Part shown: one piece after another, positions 26,803-36,572 of the stretch | How the letters are laid out: each line of letters begins with the position of its first letter | Position numbering within the stretch: position 1 is the stretch's first letter | Source: Pseudomonas putida | GTDB lineage: Bacteria > Pseudomonadota > Gammaproteobacteria > Pseudomonadales > Pseudomonadaceae | Reading direction: 5' to 3' | NCBI RefSeq assembly: GCF_002741075.1 | Contig: NZ_CP016634.1 | Span: 2,650,501-2,714,500 of the forward strand | DNA length: 64,000 nt | Notes under the pieces: model-generated | Database searches by the model: none | What the model was told of the DNA's origin: nothing | The model's input: the letters and a program-made list of their open reading frames with translations, nothing else | Translations under genes and position numbers: made by a program

Positions 26803-28842
26803 ATGCGTCACATGTCTCTGCGTCTTTCCCCGCTCGCCGCCGCGCTCTGGCTGGCCTCCACCCCCAGCCAGGCCGTGGAGCTGGAACCCCAGCTCATCAC
26901 CGCCAACCCCTTGGGCAATCGCCAATTCGCCGCGCCCAGCACCGTGCTGCAAGGCGACGACCTCCTGCAACAGCAACAAGGCAGCCTCGGTGAAACCCTC
27001 AACAAACAGCCCGGCGTCGCCTCCACCTGGTTCGGCCCCGGGGCCAGCCGCCCGGTGATTCGCGGCCTGGATGGCGACCGCATCCGCATCCTGCGCAACG
27101 GTGTGGGGGCACTGGACGCCTCGTCGCTGTCCTATGACCACGCCGTGCCACTGGACCCGGTCAACGTCGAGCGCATCGAAATCGTCCGCGGCCCGGCCGC
27201 CCTGCTCTATGGCGGCAACGCCATCGGCGGTGTGGTCAATACGTTCGACAACCGCATCCCCGACACGCCCATCGAGGGCATACATGGCGCGGGCGAATTG
27301 CGCTACGGCGGCGCCGACACCACCCGCAGCAGCGCCGGCAAGCTGGAAGCCGGCAATGGCGCTTTCGCCTTGCACCTGGACGCCAACAGCCGCCAGTTCA
27401 ACGACCTGCGCATCCCAGGCTATGCCCGCAGCTCGAACGTGCGCGACAGCGACGAGCCGGGCAGCCGCCACCGCCTGGAGAACAGCGACGGGCGCCAGGA
27501 CGGCGGTGCCATCGGCGGCGCCTACCACTGGGACCACGGCTACACCGGCCTTTCGTACAGCCGCTACGACAGCAACTACGGCTCGGTCGCCGAACCTGGG
27601 GTCCGTCTGGACATGCAGCAGGATCACTATGGCTTTGCCAGCGAACTGCGCGACCTTGAAGGCCTGTTCAGCTCGGTCAAGCTCGACGCGGGCTACACCG
27701 ATTACCAGCACCGCGAGATCGAAAGCGGCGAAGTCCACACCACCTTCAAGAACAAAGGCTACGAGGCGCGAATCGAAGCGCGCCACCAGCCGCTGGGGCC
27801 GGTCGAGGGAGTGCTGGGCGCGCAAGTCAGCCGCAACGAATTCTCCGCCCTGGGCGAGGAAGCGTTCGTCCCGCACACCGACACCGACAGCCTGGCGCTG
27901 TTCCTGCTCGAACAATGGCAGGCCAGCGAACGCCTGAACCTGAGCTTCGGCGCACGCCTGGAACACACCCGCATCGACCCGGACGCCAAGGGCAACGCGA
28001 CCTTCGCCAACGCTGACAGCTCGAACAGTTTCACCGCCTCGAGCCTTTCGTCTGGCGCGGTGTACCAACTCGACCCGGTCTGGTCGCTGGCCGCGAACCT
28101 TGCCTACACCGAGCGCGCCCCGACCTTCTACGAGCTGTACGCCAATGGCGCGCACGTGGCCACCGGCGCCTTCGAAGTGGGCGACCCGAGCCTGAACAAG
28201 GAGAAAGCCACCTCCGCCGACCTGGCCCTGCGTTTCGACAATGGCACCCACAAAGGCAGCGTGGGCGTGTTCTACAGCCACTTTCACAACTACATCGGCC
28301 TGATCGGCACCGGCAACCTGCGCGAGGGTCACGATCACGACCATGATGACCATGACCACGACCATGACCACGGCGAGCTGCCCGAATACCTGTACCAGGG
28401 GGTACGCGCCCGCTTCTATGGCATCGAGGCCCAGGACCGCTGGCAGTTGCTCGAAAACCGTTATGGCCGCTTCGCGCTGGAGCTGTCCGGCGACTACACC
28501 CGAGCCAAGAACCTCGACAGTGGCGAGCCCCTGCCTCGTATCGCCCCCCTGCGCCTGAACATCGGGTTGCTGTGGGAACGGGATCGCTGGCAAGCGCGGG
28601 TCGACGTGCAGCATGCGGCCTCGCAGCATCGCAAACCCGCCAACGAGACCAGTACCGACGGCTATACCACCCTCGGCGCCAGCCTGGGCTACCGCTTCGA
28701 GATCGGTCAGAGTGAGTGGCTGGCCTTTGTTCGCGGGGAAAACCTGACTGACCAGACCGTGCGCTATGCCAGTTCGATCCTGCGGGACATCGCGCCAGCG
28801 CCAGGGCGCAGTGTCCAGGTGGGTCTACGCACCTCGTTCTGA
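26803..28842 (+). CDS. znuD: TonB-dependent zinc receptor, ZnuD-like
   Basis: A 679-residue outer-membrane receptor with signal peptide (cleavage after SQA, about residue 24), plug domain (~30-150, with GASRPVIRGLDGDRIRILRNG and IEIVRGPAALLYGGNAIGG) and a C-terminal barrel ending in LRTSF. An extracellular loop at residues ~509-524 is a run of alternating His and Asp, typical of metal-capturing loops in ZnuD and P. aeruginosa PA0781. With the Zur box this strongly supports zinc uptake. A second possible start lies at 26812. The neighbourhood (gcd, Lon-type protease, icp) matches that of zinc receptors in related Pseudomonas. Confidence 0.9.
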   Translation: MRHMSLRLSPLAAALWLASTPSQAVELEPQLITANPLGNRQFAAPSTVLQGDDLLQQQQGSLGETLNKQPGVASTWFGPGASRPVIRGLDGDRIRILRNGVGALDASSLSYDHAVPLDPVNVERIEIVRGPAALLYGGNAIGGVVNTFDNRIPDTPIEGIHGAGELRYGGADTTRSSAGKLEAGNGAFALHLDANSRQFNDLRIPGYARSSNVRDSDEPGSRHRLENSDGRQDGGAIGGAYHWDHGYTGLSYSRYDSNYGSVAEPGVRLDMQQDHYGFASELRDLEGLFSSVKLDAGYTDYQHREIESGEVHTTFKNKGYEARIEARHQPLGPVEGVLGAQVSRNEFSALGEEAFVPHTDTDSLALFLLEQWQASERLNLSFGARLEHTRIDPDAKGNATFANADSSNSFTASSLSSGAVYQLDPVWSLAANLAYTERAPTFYELYANGAHVATGAFEVGDPSLNKEKATSADLALRFDNGTHKGSVGVFYSHFHNYIGLIGTGNLREGHDHDHDDHDHDHDHGELPEYLYQGVRARFYGIEAQDRWQLLENRYGRFALELSGDYTRAKNLDSGEPLPRIAPLRLNIGLLWERDRWQARVDVQHAASQHRKPANETSTDGYTTLGASLGYRFEIGQSEWLAFVRGENLTDQTVRYASSILRDIAPAPGRSVQVGLRTSF

Positions 28843-29179
28843 ATCATTGAAGCCGCCTTGCATCGCGGGTACGCCCACTCCCACACGTTCGCCGGCGCCC
28901 TCAACACCGTCGGTGCCCCTGTGGAGCGGGTTTACCCGCGAATAGGCCAGTGCCGACAATACAAGACTGATAGGCTCACCGCTCCCCGCGCTTCGGATTG
29001 TTACCTTCCCAGCAACAATCCGCTGCGACAATTTGTCTTTTTTTCTTACAACTTCCTCTATATCCTCCACGCCGCACGCTGAAACGCTTCACCTATCAAC
29101 CTTGCAGCCATCTCCATTGAAGGGCTTACCCTTCGATGCGCTTGCCGTTTTTTCAATAATCAAAAGATAGCGCTATCTC
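28843..29179. repeat. Intergenic region with a REP element
   Basis: No gene is supported in this 337-bp gap. It contains one REP element at 28918-28948 (CCTGTGGAGCGGGTTTACC and CGCGAATAGGCC). The remainder from 29010 is AT-rich and probably holds the promoter of the OprB porin. Confidence 0.65.
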
Positions 29180-30526
29180 ATGCTCCAACTGCCGCACATC
29201 CGTTTTTCCAGTTTCGCCCTCGCCACTGTCCTGGGCGGGCTATCGTCCACCAGCGCAGCCCATGACCTGTTCGCCAGCGACTCTCCCTGGATGCTCGGCG
29301 ACTGGGGAGGCACCCGTACCGAGCTATTGGAAAAAGGCTACGACTTCACCCTCGGCTACACCGGCGAGATGGGCAGCAACCTGCACGGTGGCTATGGCCA
29401 CGACCGCACCGCGCGCTATAGCGACCAGTTCACCTTCGCCAGCCACCTCGACCTGGACAAGATCCTTGGCTGGCACGATGCCGAATTCAAGCTGGCGATC
29501 ACCGAGCGCCATGGCCAGAACATCAGCAACGACCGGATCAACGATCCGCGCGTGGGCGGTTTCACCTCGGCCCAGGAAGTCTGGGGCCGCGGTCAGACGT
29601 GGCGACTCACCCAGATGTGGATCAAGCAGAAGTACTTCGATGGCGCCCTGGACGTGAAATTCGGCCGCTTCGGCGAAGGCGAGGACTTCAACAGCTTCCC
29701 GTGCGATTTCCAGAACCTGGCCTTCTGCGGCTCCCAGGTGGGCAACTGGGTCGGTGGCATCTGGTACAACTGGCCGGTCAGCCAGTGGGCCCTGCGCGTG
29801 CGCTACAACCTCAACGACACGCTGTACGCCCAGGTCGGCGTCTTCGAACAGAACCCCTCGAACCTTGAAAGTGGCAACGGCTTCAAGCTCAGCGGCAGCG
29901 GGACCCAAGGTGCCCTCATGCCGATCGAACTGGTGTGGAGCCCTCGGGTCAATGGCTTGGAAGGGGAATATCGCGCGGGCTACTACTACAGTAATGCCAA
30001 GGCACAGGATGTTCTGAAGGACAGCAACGGCCAGCCGGCCGCACTGAGCGGCCAAGCCTATCGCAGCAGCTCGAGCAAACATGGTTTCTGGCTCGGTGCC
30101 CAGCAGCAGGTCACGTCGCTGGCCTCGGACCACTCCCGCGGCTTGAGCCTGTTCGCCAATGCCACGATGCACGACAAGAAGACCAATGCCATCGACAACT
30201 ATGTTCAGGCAGGTGTGGTGTACAAGGGGCCCTTCGATGCCCGCGCCAAGGACGACATCGGTTTCGCCCTCGCCCGCGTTCACGTCAACCCCGGCTATCG
30301 CAAGAACGCCCGCCTCATCAACCAGGCCGCCGGTCTGGACGACTATGACAATCCTGGCTACCTGCCCGTCCAGGACACCGAATACAGCGCCGAGCTCTAC
30401 TACGGCATCCACCTGGCCGATTGGCTCACCGTACGCCCCAACCTGCAGTACATCCGCCATCCGGGCGGTGTGTCGCAGGTCGACGCCGCCCTGATCGGCG
30501 GCCTGAAGATCCAGAGCAGTTTCTAA
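29180..30526 (+). CDS. oprB: Carbohydrate-selective porin OprB
   Basis: A 448-residue outer-membrane porin of the OprB family with a signal peptide ending near SSTSAAHD. The mature start SPWMLGDWGGTRTELLEKGYDF is the family signature, and the C-terminus ends in an aromatic residue (QSSF) as required for barrel assembly. It lets glucose and other sugars into the periplasm, directly supplying the glucose dehydrogenase encoded 30 bp downstream, so the two are likely one functional unit. Confidence 0.9.
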   Translation: MLQLPHIRFSSFALATVLGGLSSTSAAHDLFASDSPWMLGDWGGTRTELLEKGYDFTLGYTGEMGSNLHGGYGHDRTARYSDQFTFASHLDLDKILGWHDAEFKLAITERHGQNISNDRINDPRVGGFTSAQEVWGRGQTWRLTQMWIKQKYFDGALDVKFGRFGEGEDFNSFPCDFQNLAFCGSQVGNWVGGIWYNWPVSQWALRVRYNLNDTLYAQVGVFEQNPSNLESGNGFKLSGSGTQGALMPIELVWSPRVNGLEGEYRAGYYYSNAKAQDVLKDSNGQPAALSGQAYRSSSSKHGFWLGAQQQVTSLASDHSRGLSLFANATMHDKKTNAIDNYVQAGVVYKGPFDARAKDDIGFALARVHVNPGYRKNARLINQAAGLDDYDNPGYLPVQDTEYSAELYYGIHLADWLTVRPNLQYIRHPGGVSQVDAALIGGLKIQSSF

Positions 30527-30556
30527 CCCACCCCTTCGACCTACGGAGAACATACG

Positions 30557-32968
30557 ATGAGCACTGACGGTGCCAAGAATGGAACCCGCTGGCTACCGCG
30601 CCTTCTGGGCGTGCTGCTGTTGCTGATGGGCCTGGCCCTGCTGGCCGGTGGCATCAAGCTGAGCCAGCTGGGAGGATCCCTGTACTACCTGATCGCCGGC
30701 ATTGGCTTTGCCCTGTCCGGCATCCTCCTGCTGGCCATGCGCCGCATCGCCCTGGGCCTGTATGGCCTGGTGCTGCTAGGCAGCACGATCTGGGCACTGT
30801 GGGAAGTCGGTCTGGACTGGTGGCAACTGGTGCCACGCCTGGCGATCTGGTTCGCTGTCGGTGTCGTCCTGCTGCTGCCGTGGGCACGTCGCCCGCTGGT
30901 CGGTCCATCGTCGAAGATCAACACCGCGCTGCTCAGCATCGCGGTGGTCGCCGCTGGCGCCAGCGCCCTGGGAAGCCAGTTCACTCACCCAGGCGAGACC
31001 TTCGGCACGCTCAATCGCGATAACAGCGAGATGGGCAGCGCTGCCCCCGACATGCCGGATGGCGAATGGCAGGCCTACGGCCGCACCGAGCATGGCGACC
31101 GCTACTCGCCATTGCGCCAGATCACCCCGCAGAACGCCTACCGTCTGGAAGAAGCGTGGCGCATCCGCACGGGTGACCTGCCGACCGACGACGACCCGGT
31201 GGAACTGACCAACCAAAACACGCCGCTGAAGGTCAACGGCATGCTCTATGCCTGCACCGCCCACAGCAAGCTGCTGGCCCTGGACCCGGACACCGGTGCC
31301 GAGATCTGGCGCTTCGACCCGCAGATCAAGAGCCCGACCGGCTCGCTCAAGGGCTTTGCCCACATGACCTGCCGCGGCGTCTCCTACTATGACGAAAACC
31401 GCTACGTCAGCCGCGACGGCAAGCCGGCACCGAAGATCTCCGACGCAGGCCAGGTCGTCGCCCAGACCTGCCCACGCCGCCTCTACCTGCCGACTGCCGA
31501 CGCCCGCCTGATCGCCATCAACGCCGACAACGGCAAGGTCTGCGAAGGCTTCGCCAACCAGGGCGTGATCGACCTGACCACCGGTCTTGGCCCGTTCACC
31601 GCCGGCGGCTACTACTCCACCTCGCCTGCGGCGATCACCCGTGAGCTGGTGATCATAGGTGGTCATGTCACCGACAACGAGTCGACCAACGAACCGTCTG
31701 GCGTGATCCGCGCCTACGACGTGCACGACGGCCACCTGGTGTGGAACTGGGACAGCAACAAGCCCGAAGACACCAAGCCGCTGGCCGCCGGCCAAACCTA
31801 CAGCCGCAACTCGGCCAACATGTGGTCGATCGCCAGCGTCGATGAAGACCTAGGGATGATCTATCTGCCGCTGGGCAACCAGACCCCTGACCAGTGGGGC
31901 GCCGACCGCACCCCAGGCGCGGAGAAGTACAGCGCCGGCATCGTCGCTCTGGACCTGGCCACTGGCAAGGTGCGCTGGAACTACCAGTTCACCCACCACG
32001 ACCTGTGGGACATGGACGTGGGCAGCCAGCCGACCCTGGTACACCTGAAGACCGACGACGGCATCAAGCCCGCGGTCATCGTGCCGACCAAGCAAGGCAG
32101 TCTGTACGTGCTTGACCGTCGTGATGGCACGCCGATCGTGCCGATCCGCGAGATCCCAGTACCGCAAGGCGCCGTCAAAGGCGATCACACCGCGCCGACC
32201 CAGGCCCGCTCCGACCTCAACCTGCTCGGCCCCGATCTGACCGAAAAGACCATGTGGGGCGCCACGCCGTTCGACCAAATGCTCTGCCGCATCCAGTTCC
32301 GCAGCCTGCGCTATGAAGGCCAGTACACCCCGCCGTCCGAGCAGGGCTCGCTGGTCTACCCAGGCAACGTCGGCGTGTTCAACTGGGGGAGCGTGTCGGT
32401 CGACCCGGTTCGCCAGGTATTGTTTACCTCGCCGAACTACATGGCGTTCGTCTCGAAGATGGTGCCACGCGAGCAAGTCGCCGCCGGCAGCAAGCGCGAG
32501 AGCGAGACCAGTGGCGTGCAACCGAACACCGGCGCGCCGTATGCGGTGATCATGCACCCGTTCATGTCGCCTCTGGGCGTACCGTGCCAGGCCCCGGCCT
32601 GGGGTTACGTCGCGGCGATCGACCTGTTCACCAACAAGGTCATCTGGAAGCACAAGAACGGCACAACCCGTGACAGTACCCCGGTGCCGATCGGCCTGCC
32701 CGTCGGCGTACCGAGCATGGGTGGCTCGATCGTCACCGCAGGTGGCGTGGGCTTCCTCAGTGGCACCCTGGACCAGTACCTGCGCGCCTACGACGTGCAC
32801 AACGGCAAGGAACTGTGGAAATCCCGCCTGCCAGCGGGCGGCCAGGCTACACCGATGACCTACACCGGCAAGGATGGCAAGCAGTACGTGCTGGTCACCG
32901 CCGGCGGCCACGGCTCGCTGGGCACCAAGATGGGCGACTACATCATCGCCTACAAGCTCGCCGACTAA
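30557..32968 (+). CDS. gcd: Membrane-bound PQQ-dependent glucose dehydrogenase
   Basis: An 803-residue quinoprotein that oxidises glucose to gluconolactone in the periplasm and passes electrons to ubiquinone. The first ~140 residues hold five hydrophobic helices that anchor it. The beta-propeller PQQ domain follows, with LYACTAHSKLLALDPDTG, the YYSTSPAAIT segment and FTHHDLWDMDVGSQPTLV. Its length matches E. coli Gcd (796). It lies directly behind the OprB porin and is followed by a good terminator. Gluconate production by Gcd also underlies phosphate solubilisation in this genus. Confidence 0.95.
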   Translation: MSTDGAKNGTRWLPRLLGVLLLLMGLALLAGGIKLSQLGGSLYYLIAGIGFALSGILLLAMRRIALGLYGLVLLGSTIWALWEVGLDWWQLVPRLAIWFAVGVVLLLPWARRPLVGPSSKINTALLSIAVVAAGASALGSQFTHPGETFGTLNRDNSEMGSAAPDMPDGEWQAYGRTEHGDRYSPLRQITPQNAYRLEEAWRIRTGDLPTDDDPVELTNQNTPLKVNGMLYACTAHSKLLALDPDTGAEIWRFDPQIKSPTGSLKGFAHMTCRGVSYYDENRYVSRDGKPAPKISDAGQVVAQTCPRRLYLPTADARLIAINADNGKVCEGFANQGVIDLTTGLGPFTAGGYYSTSPAAITRELVIIGGHVTDNESTNEPSGVIRAYDVHDGHLVWNWDSNKPEDTKPLAAGQTYSRNSANMWSIASVDEDLGMIYLPLGNQTPDQWGADRTPGAEKYSAGIVALDLATGKVRWNYQFTHHDLWDMDVGSQPTLVHLKTDDGIKPAVIVPTKQGSLYVLDRRDGTPIVPIREIPVPQGAVKGDHTAPTQARSDLNLLGPDLTEKTMWGATPFDQMLCRIQFRSLRYEGQYTPPSEQGSLVYPGNVGVFNWGSVSVDPVRQVLFTSPNYMAFVSKMVPREQVAAGSKRESETSGVQPNTGAPYAVIMHPFMSPLGVPCQAPAWGYVAAIDLFTNKVIWKHKNGTTRDSTPVPIGLPVGVPSMGGSIVTAGGVGFLSGTLDQYLRAYDVHNGKELWKSRLPAGGQATPMTYTGKDGKQYVLVTAGGHGSLGTKMGDYIIAYKLAD

Positions 32969-32996
32969 GCTTTAAGCTGCAAGCAGCAAGAGAAAG

Positions 32997-33022
32997 CGGG
33001 GCCTGCGAGGTCCCGTTTTTTT
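32997..33022 (+). terminator. Rho-independent terminator after gcd
   Basis: CGGGGCC (32997-33003) pairs with GGTCCCG (33009-33015), including one G-U pair, around TGCGA. It is followed by seven T residues at 33016-33022. Confidence 0.88.
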
Positions 33023-33033
33023 ATTGCACCTCT

Positions 33034-33054
33034 AAGCTTGAAGCTTGAAGCTTG
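33034..33054 (+). repeat. Heptamer tandem repeat AAGCTTG x3
   Basis: Three exact head-to-tail copies of AAGCTTG stand between the gcd terminator and lon. Related AAGCTT/AAGCTGCAAGC runs also appear at about 32967-32990. This kind of low-complexity repeat recurs in Pseudomonas intergenic regions; no function is known to me. Confidence 0.7.
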
Positions 33055-33109
33055 AAACCCATCCCCCACCGCCCCATCTAAGCACCATAGTCATTTACGC
33101 AGGTGCCCC

Positions 33110-35533
33110 ATGAGCGACCAGCAGGATCTACCGGACCATCCAGACGAACACGAAACAGTCGAACACCTCCACGCCAAGGCCAACCCCGGTCACCACCTCG
33201 CCCTGCCCGGCCAGCAGTTGCCGGACAAGGTCTACGTGATCCCGATCCACAATCGCCCATTCTTCCCGGCCCAGGTCCTGCCGGTGATCGTCAATGAAGA
33301 GCCCTGGGCAGAAACCCTGGATCTGGTCGCCAAGACCCCGCATCACGCCCTGGCCCTGTTCTTCATGGACGAACCACCGGAAGACCATCGCCACTTCGAC
33401 ACCTCGTCCCTCCCGCAGTACGGCACCCTGGTCAAGGTTCACCATGCCAGCCGCGAGAACGGCAAACTGCAGTTCGTCGCCCAAGGCCTGACCCGAGTGC
33501 GTATCCGCACTTGGCTCAAGCACCATCGCCCGCCCTACCTGGTGGAAGTGGACTACCCGCACCAACCCGCTGAGCCCACCGACGAGGTGAAGGCCTACGG
33601 CATGGCGCTGATCAATGCGATCAAGGAGCTGCTGCCGCTCAATCCGCTGTACAGCGAAGAGCTGAAGAACTACCTCAACCGCTTCAGCCCCAACGACCCG
33701 TCGCCCCTGACCGACTTCGCCGCGGCACTGACCTCAGCCACCGGCGCCCAACTGCAAGAAGTGCTCGACTGCGTGCCGATGCTCAAGCGCATGGAGAAAG
33801 TCCTGCCGATGTTGCGCAAGGAAGTCGAGGTCGCGCGGCTGCAGAATGAGATCTCCGCCGAGGTCAACCGGCAGATCGGGGAGCACCAGCGCGAGTTCTT
33901 CCTCAAGGAACAGCTCAAGGTCATCCAGCAGGAGCTGGGCCTGACCAAGGACGACCGCAGCGCCGACCTGGAGCAGTTCCAGCAGCGCCTGGAGGGCAAG
34001 ACTCTTCCAGAGCAGGCGAAAAAACGCATCGACGAGGAAATGAACAAACTGGCGATTCTCGAGACCGGCTCGCCGGAGTACGCCGTCACCCGCAATTATC
34101 TGGAATGGGCCACCGCACTGCCCTGGGGCGTGTACGGTGAAGACAAGCTCGACCTCACGCACGCCCGCAAGGTGCTCGATCAACACCACGCAGGGCTCGA
34201 TGATATCAAGGACCGTATCCTGGAGTTCCTCGCCGTGGGCGCCTGGAAAGGCGAGATCAGCGGCTCTATCGTCCTGCTGGTCGGCCCGCCCGGAGTAGGC
34301 AAGACCAGCATCGGCAAGTCCATCGCCGAAAGCCTCGGCCGGCCGTTCTTCCGTTTCAGCGTCGGCGGCATGCGCGACGAGGCGGAGATCAAGGGCCACC
34401 GCCGCACCTACATCGGTGCCCAGCCCGGCAAGCTGGTGCAGGCGCTGAAGGACGTGGAGGTGATGAACCCGGTGATCATGCTCGATGAGATCGACAAGAT
34501 GGGCCAGAGCTACCAGGGCGACCCTGCCTCCGCCCTGCTCGAAACCCTCGACCCCGAGCAGAACGTCGACTTCCTCGACCATTACCTGGACCTGCGCCTG
34601 GATCTGTCCAAGGTACTGTTTGTCTGCACCGCCAACACCCTGGACTCGATCCCCGGCCCACTGCTCGACCGTATGGAAGTGATCCGCCTCTCTGGCTACA
34701 TCACCGAAGAGAAATTGGCGATCGCCAAGCGTCACCTGTGGCCCAAACAACTGGCCAAGGCCGGCGTCGCCAAGAGCAGCCTGAGCATCAGCGACAGCGC
34801 ACTGCGCATGGTGATCGAGGGTTACGCACGCGAGGCAGGTGTACGTCAGTTGGAAAAACAACTGGGCAAGCTGGTGCGCAAAGCGGTGGTCAAGCTGCTG
34901 GAGGCGCCGGATGCCAAACTCAAGATCGGTACCAAGGACCTGGAAGCCGCACTCGGCATGCCGGTGTTTCGCAGCGAACAGGTACTCGCCGGCAAGGGCG
35001 TGATCACTGGCCTTGCCTGGACCAGCATGGGCGGCGCCACCTTGCCGATCGAAGCCACGCGAATCCATACCCTGAACCGCGGCCTGAAGCTGACGGGCCA
35101 GTTGGGGGATGTGATGAAGGAGTCTGCGGAAATCGCCTACAGCTACATCAGCTCAAACCTCAAGCAGTACGGCGGCACACCCGACTACTTCAACGAGTCG
35201 TTCATCCATCTGCACGTACCGGAAGGCGCCACGCCCAAGGACGGCCCCAGCGCCGGCGTCACCATGGCCAGCGCCCTGCTGTCGCTCGCCCGCGACCAGG
35301 CACCGAAGAAAGGCGTGGCCATGACCGGCGAGCTGACCCTCACCGGCCAGGTGCTGCCGATCGGCGGCGTCCGCGAGAAGGTGATCGCCGCAAGGCGGCA
35401 GAAGATCTTCGAGCTGATCCTGCCGGAGGCCAATCGCGGCGACTTCGAAGAGCTGCCGGACTACCTGCGTGAAGGGCTGACCGTGCATTTCGCCAAGCGC
35501 TATGCCGATGTCGCGAAAGTGTTGTTCGCCTAA
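33110..35533 (+). CDS. Second Lon-type ATP-dependent protease (AsrA-like)
   Basis: An 807-residue Lon family protease. The substrate-binding N-domain spans ~40-240, Walker A is G392PPGVGKT399, Walker B is VIMLDEIDKM, and the catalytic dyad is Ser714 (KDGPSAG) and Lys757, spaced 43 residues as in E. coli Lon. The location next to icp and the zinc receptor matches P. aeruginosa asrA, a heat-shock-related protease distinct from the housekeeping lon. It degrades damaged or regulatory cytoplasmic proteins. A hairpin separates it from the convergent toxin-like cassette. Confidence 0.9.
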   Translation: MSDQQDLPDHPDEHETVEHLHAKANPGHHLALPGQQLPDKVYVIPIHNRPFFPAQVLPVIVNEEPWAETLDLVAKTPHHALALFFMDEPPEDHRHFDTSSLPQYGTLVKVHHASRENGKLQFVAQGLTRVRIRTWLKHHRPPYLVEVDYPHQPAEPTDEVKAYGMALINAIKELLPLNPLYSEELKNYLNRFSPNDPSPLTDFAAALTSATGAQLQEVLDCVPMLKRMEKVLPMLRKEVEVARLQNEISAEVNRQIGEHQREFFLKEQLKVIQQELGLTKDDRSADLEQFQQRLEGKTLPEQAKKRIDEEMNKLAILETGSPEYAVTRNYLEWATALPWGVYGEDKLDLTHARKVLDQHHAGLDDIKDRILEFLAVGAWKGEISGSIVLLVGPPGVGKTSIGKSIAESLGRPFFRFSVGGMRDEAEIKGHRRTYIGAQPGKLVQALKDVEVMNPVIMLDEIDKMGQSYQGDPASALLETLDPEQNVDFLDHYLDLRLDLSKVLFVCTANTLDSIPGPLLDRMEVIRLSGYITEEKLAIAKRHLWPKQLAKAGVAKSSLSISDSALRMVIEGYAREAGVRQLEKQLGKLVRKAVVKLLEAPDAKLKIGTKDLEAALGMPVFRSEQVLAGKGVITGLAWTSMGGATLPIEATRIHTLNRGLKLTGQLGDVMKESAEIAYSYISSNLKQYGGTPDYFNESFIHLHVPEGATPKDGPSAGVTMASALLSLARDQAPKKGVAMTGELTLTGQVLPIGGVREKVIAARRQKIFELILPEANRGDFEELPDYLREGLTVHFAKRYADVAKVLFA

Positions 35534-35539
35534 ATGAGG

Positions 35540-35559
35540 AGAGGGACGTGCGTCCCTCT
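35540..35559. terminator. Terminator-like hairpin between lon and the toxin cassette
   Basis: AGAGGGACG (35540-35548) pairs with CGTCCCTCT (35551-35559). It begins 7 nt after the protease stop and ends 8 nt before the convergent stop at 35567, so it can serve both sides. There is no T-run. Confidence 0.55.
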
Positions 35560-35566
35560 GTGCTGT

Positions 35567-36511
35567 TCACGCAAACGCCTCACGCATTTGCTCGGCCTGC
35601 CCAGCAACCTGTTTCCACTGCCCCAGGAATATTTTGAAGTAGACCATGAAGCGCGCCAGCTCTCGCTGGCGACTCACGGTTTTCAAGTGACGGTCGGCGC
35701 TTTCGGCATACGTACCTATCGCCTGCCAGGCCGAATGCAATGTTTCAATATTGCTATGCACGTCCGCCAGCGAAAGACCTCGCACCCCAAATATGGCCTT
35801 AAGCCGTACGCGATCCTCTTCTTCAAAAGTCGCTTTCCGGCAGTTTGTCCAAAAGGGCTCGAATCTCAGGGTGCACTCTCTAACTTCAACAGTCTCAAGC
35901 GCTTTGACCACCTTCTCCAGTTCGGGCTGTAACTCACGCCGGTGAATCTCGCGAAAATCCTCAATACGTGCCACGTACGCGGAGAGCTGAAGTTGAAATG
36001 TTTCGATCTCCATACGAAGACTGCTCATTTGCGCAGCCATTCGTCTCACGTGAATCCGGTCGATGGCACTTAGCGCCAGATCCCCTTCACGAGATAATAC
36101 TTCCCATCTCTCTGTCCGCCCCCCTGCCATTTCAAGTTTGGACGCAATACTTTGTATGTCTGCACTTCGCTGGGCGATCGTTTGGGTATACCCGACCAAT
36201 GCATTACTCAGTGAACTCCCGTTGCGACGCAGTGACCACCAATAACTACTCCTATAGGACACATTAGCGATCAGCCGATTCAGATTACCGATGCTCAGGA
36301 CTGGCTCAGATACGTACGAATAGCTCACCCCATAGGGCAAGCGTTCTCGATGTAAATCCTGAATCCTTCGGACATAGGCATCCAGCTCAGCAACAGCGAC
36401 TTCGAGGCGCCCTTGTCCGCTGCGCGCCTTTTTAAAGAGAGCAGCCACCCCCACTTCCATTGCCTGGGCAGCTTCCTGCATCGTTATCGACGTGATTGTG
36501 ATTGGATTCAT
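35567..36511 (-). CDS. Third gene of the Xax-like cassette; subunit-A-like C-terminus, no hydrophobic foot
   Basis: A 314-residue, largely alpha-helical protein with no signal peptide that I do not recognise as a named family. Long amphipathic helices run at about residues 110-210. The C-terminal part, LARFMVYFKIFLGQWKQV (285-302), closely matches LAIFLIYFKRFLKQWKEI at the end of the XaxA-like protein encoded at 37592-38752. It therefore looks like a subunit-A relative, but it lacks the hydrophobic hairpin that inserts into membranes. A segment rich in Tyr, Trp and Ser lies at residues 60-105. The start has GGAG 10 nt upstream. It is third in the cassette, 61 nt after xaxB. It could be a third toxin subunit, a chaperone or an inhibitor. 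Confidence 0.75.
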   Translation of the reverse strand: MNPITITSITMQEAAQAMEVGVAALFKKARSGQGRLEVAVAELDAYVRRIQDLHRERLPYGVSYSYVSEPVLSIGNLNRLIANVSYRSSYWWSLRRNGSSLSNALVGYTQTIAQRSADIQSIASKLEMAGGRTERWEVLSREGDLALSAIDRIHVRRMAAQMSSLRMEIETFQLQLSAYVARIEDFREIHRRELQPELEKVVKALETVEVRECTLRFEPFWTNCRKATFEEEDRVRLKAIFGVRGLSLADVHSNIETLHSAWQAIGTYAESADRHLKTVSRQRELARFMVYFKIFLGQWKQVAGQAEQMREAFA

Positions 36512-36572
36512 GAACGTTCACTCCGTAGGCCTGACCGCCGCCCTGATGAGCGGAAGTCAGGCTATTCACCAA

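Noticed and set aside
26656..28629. A 657-codon minus-strand open frame opposite the zinc receptor
   Set aside because: It lies wholly antisense to a TonB receptor with full family motifs; its translation is rich in Gly, Ala, Val and His without domain sequence, the usual shadow of a GC-rich gene.
33034..33054. AAGCTTG tandem repeat considered as a phase-variation tract
   Set aside because: It has only three copies, lies outside the coding sequence and about 55 nt before the lon start after a terminator, with no sign that copy number would alter a promoter.
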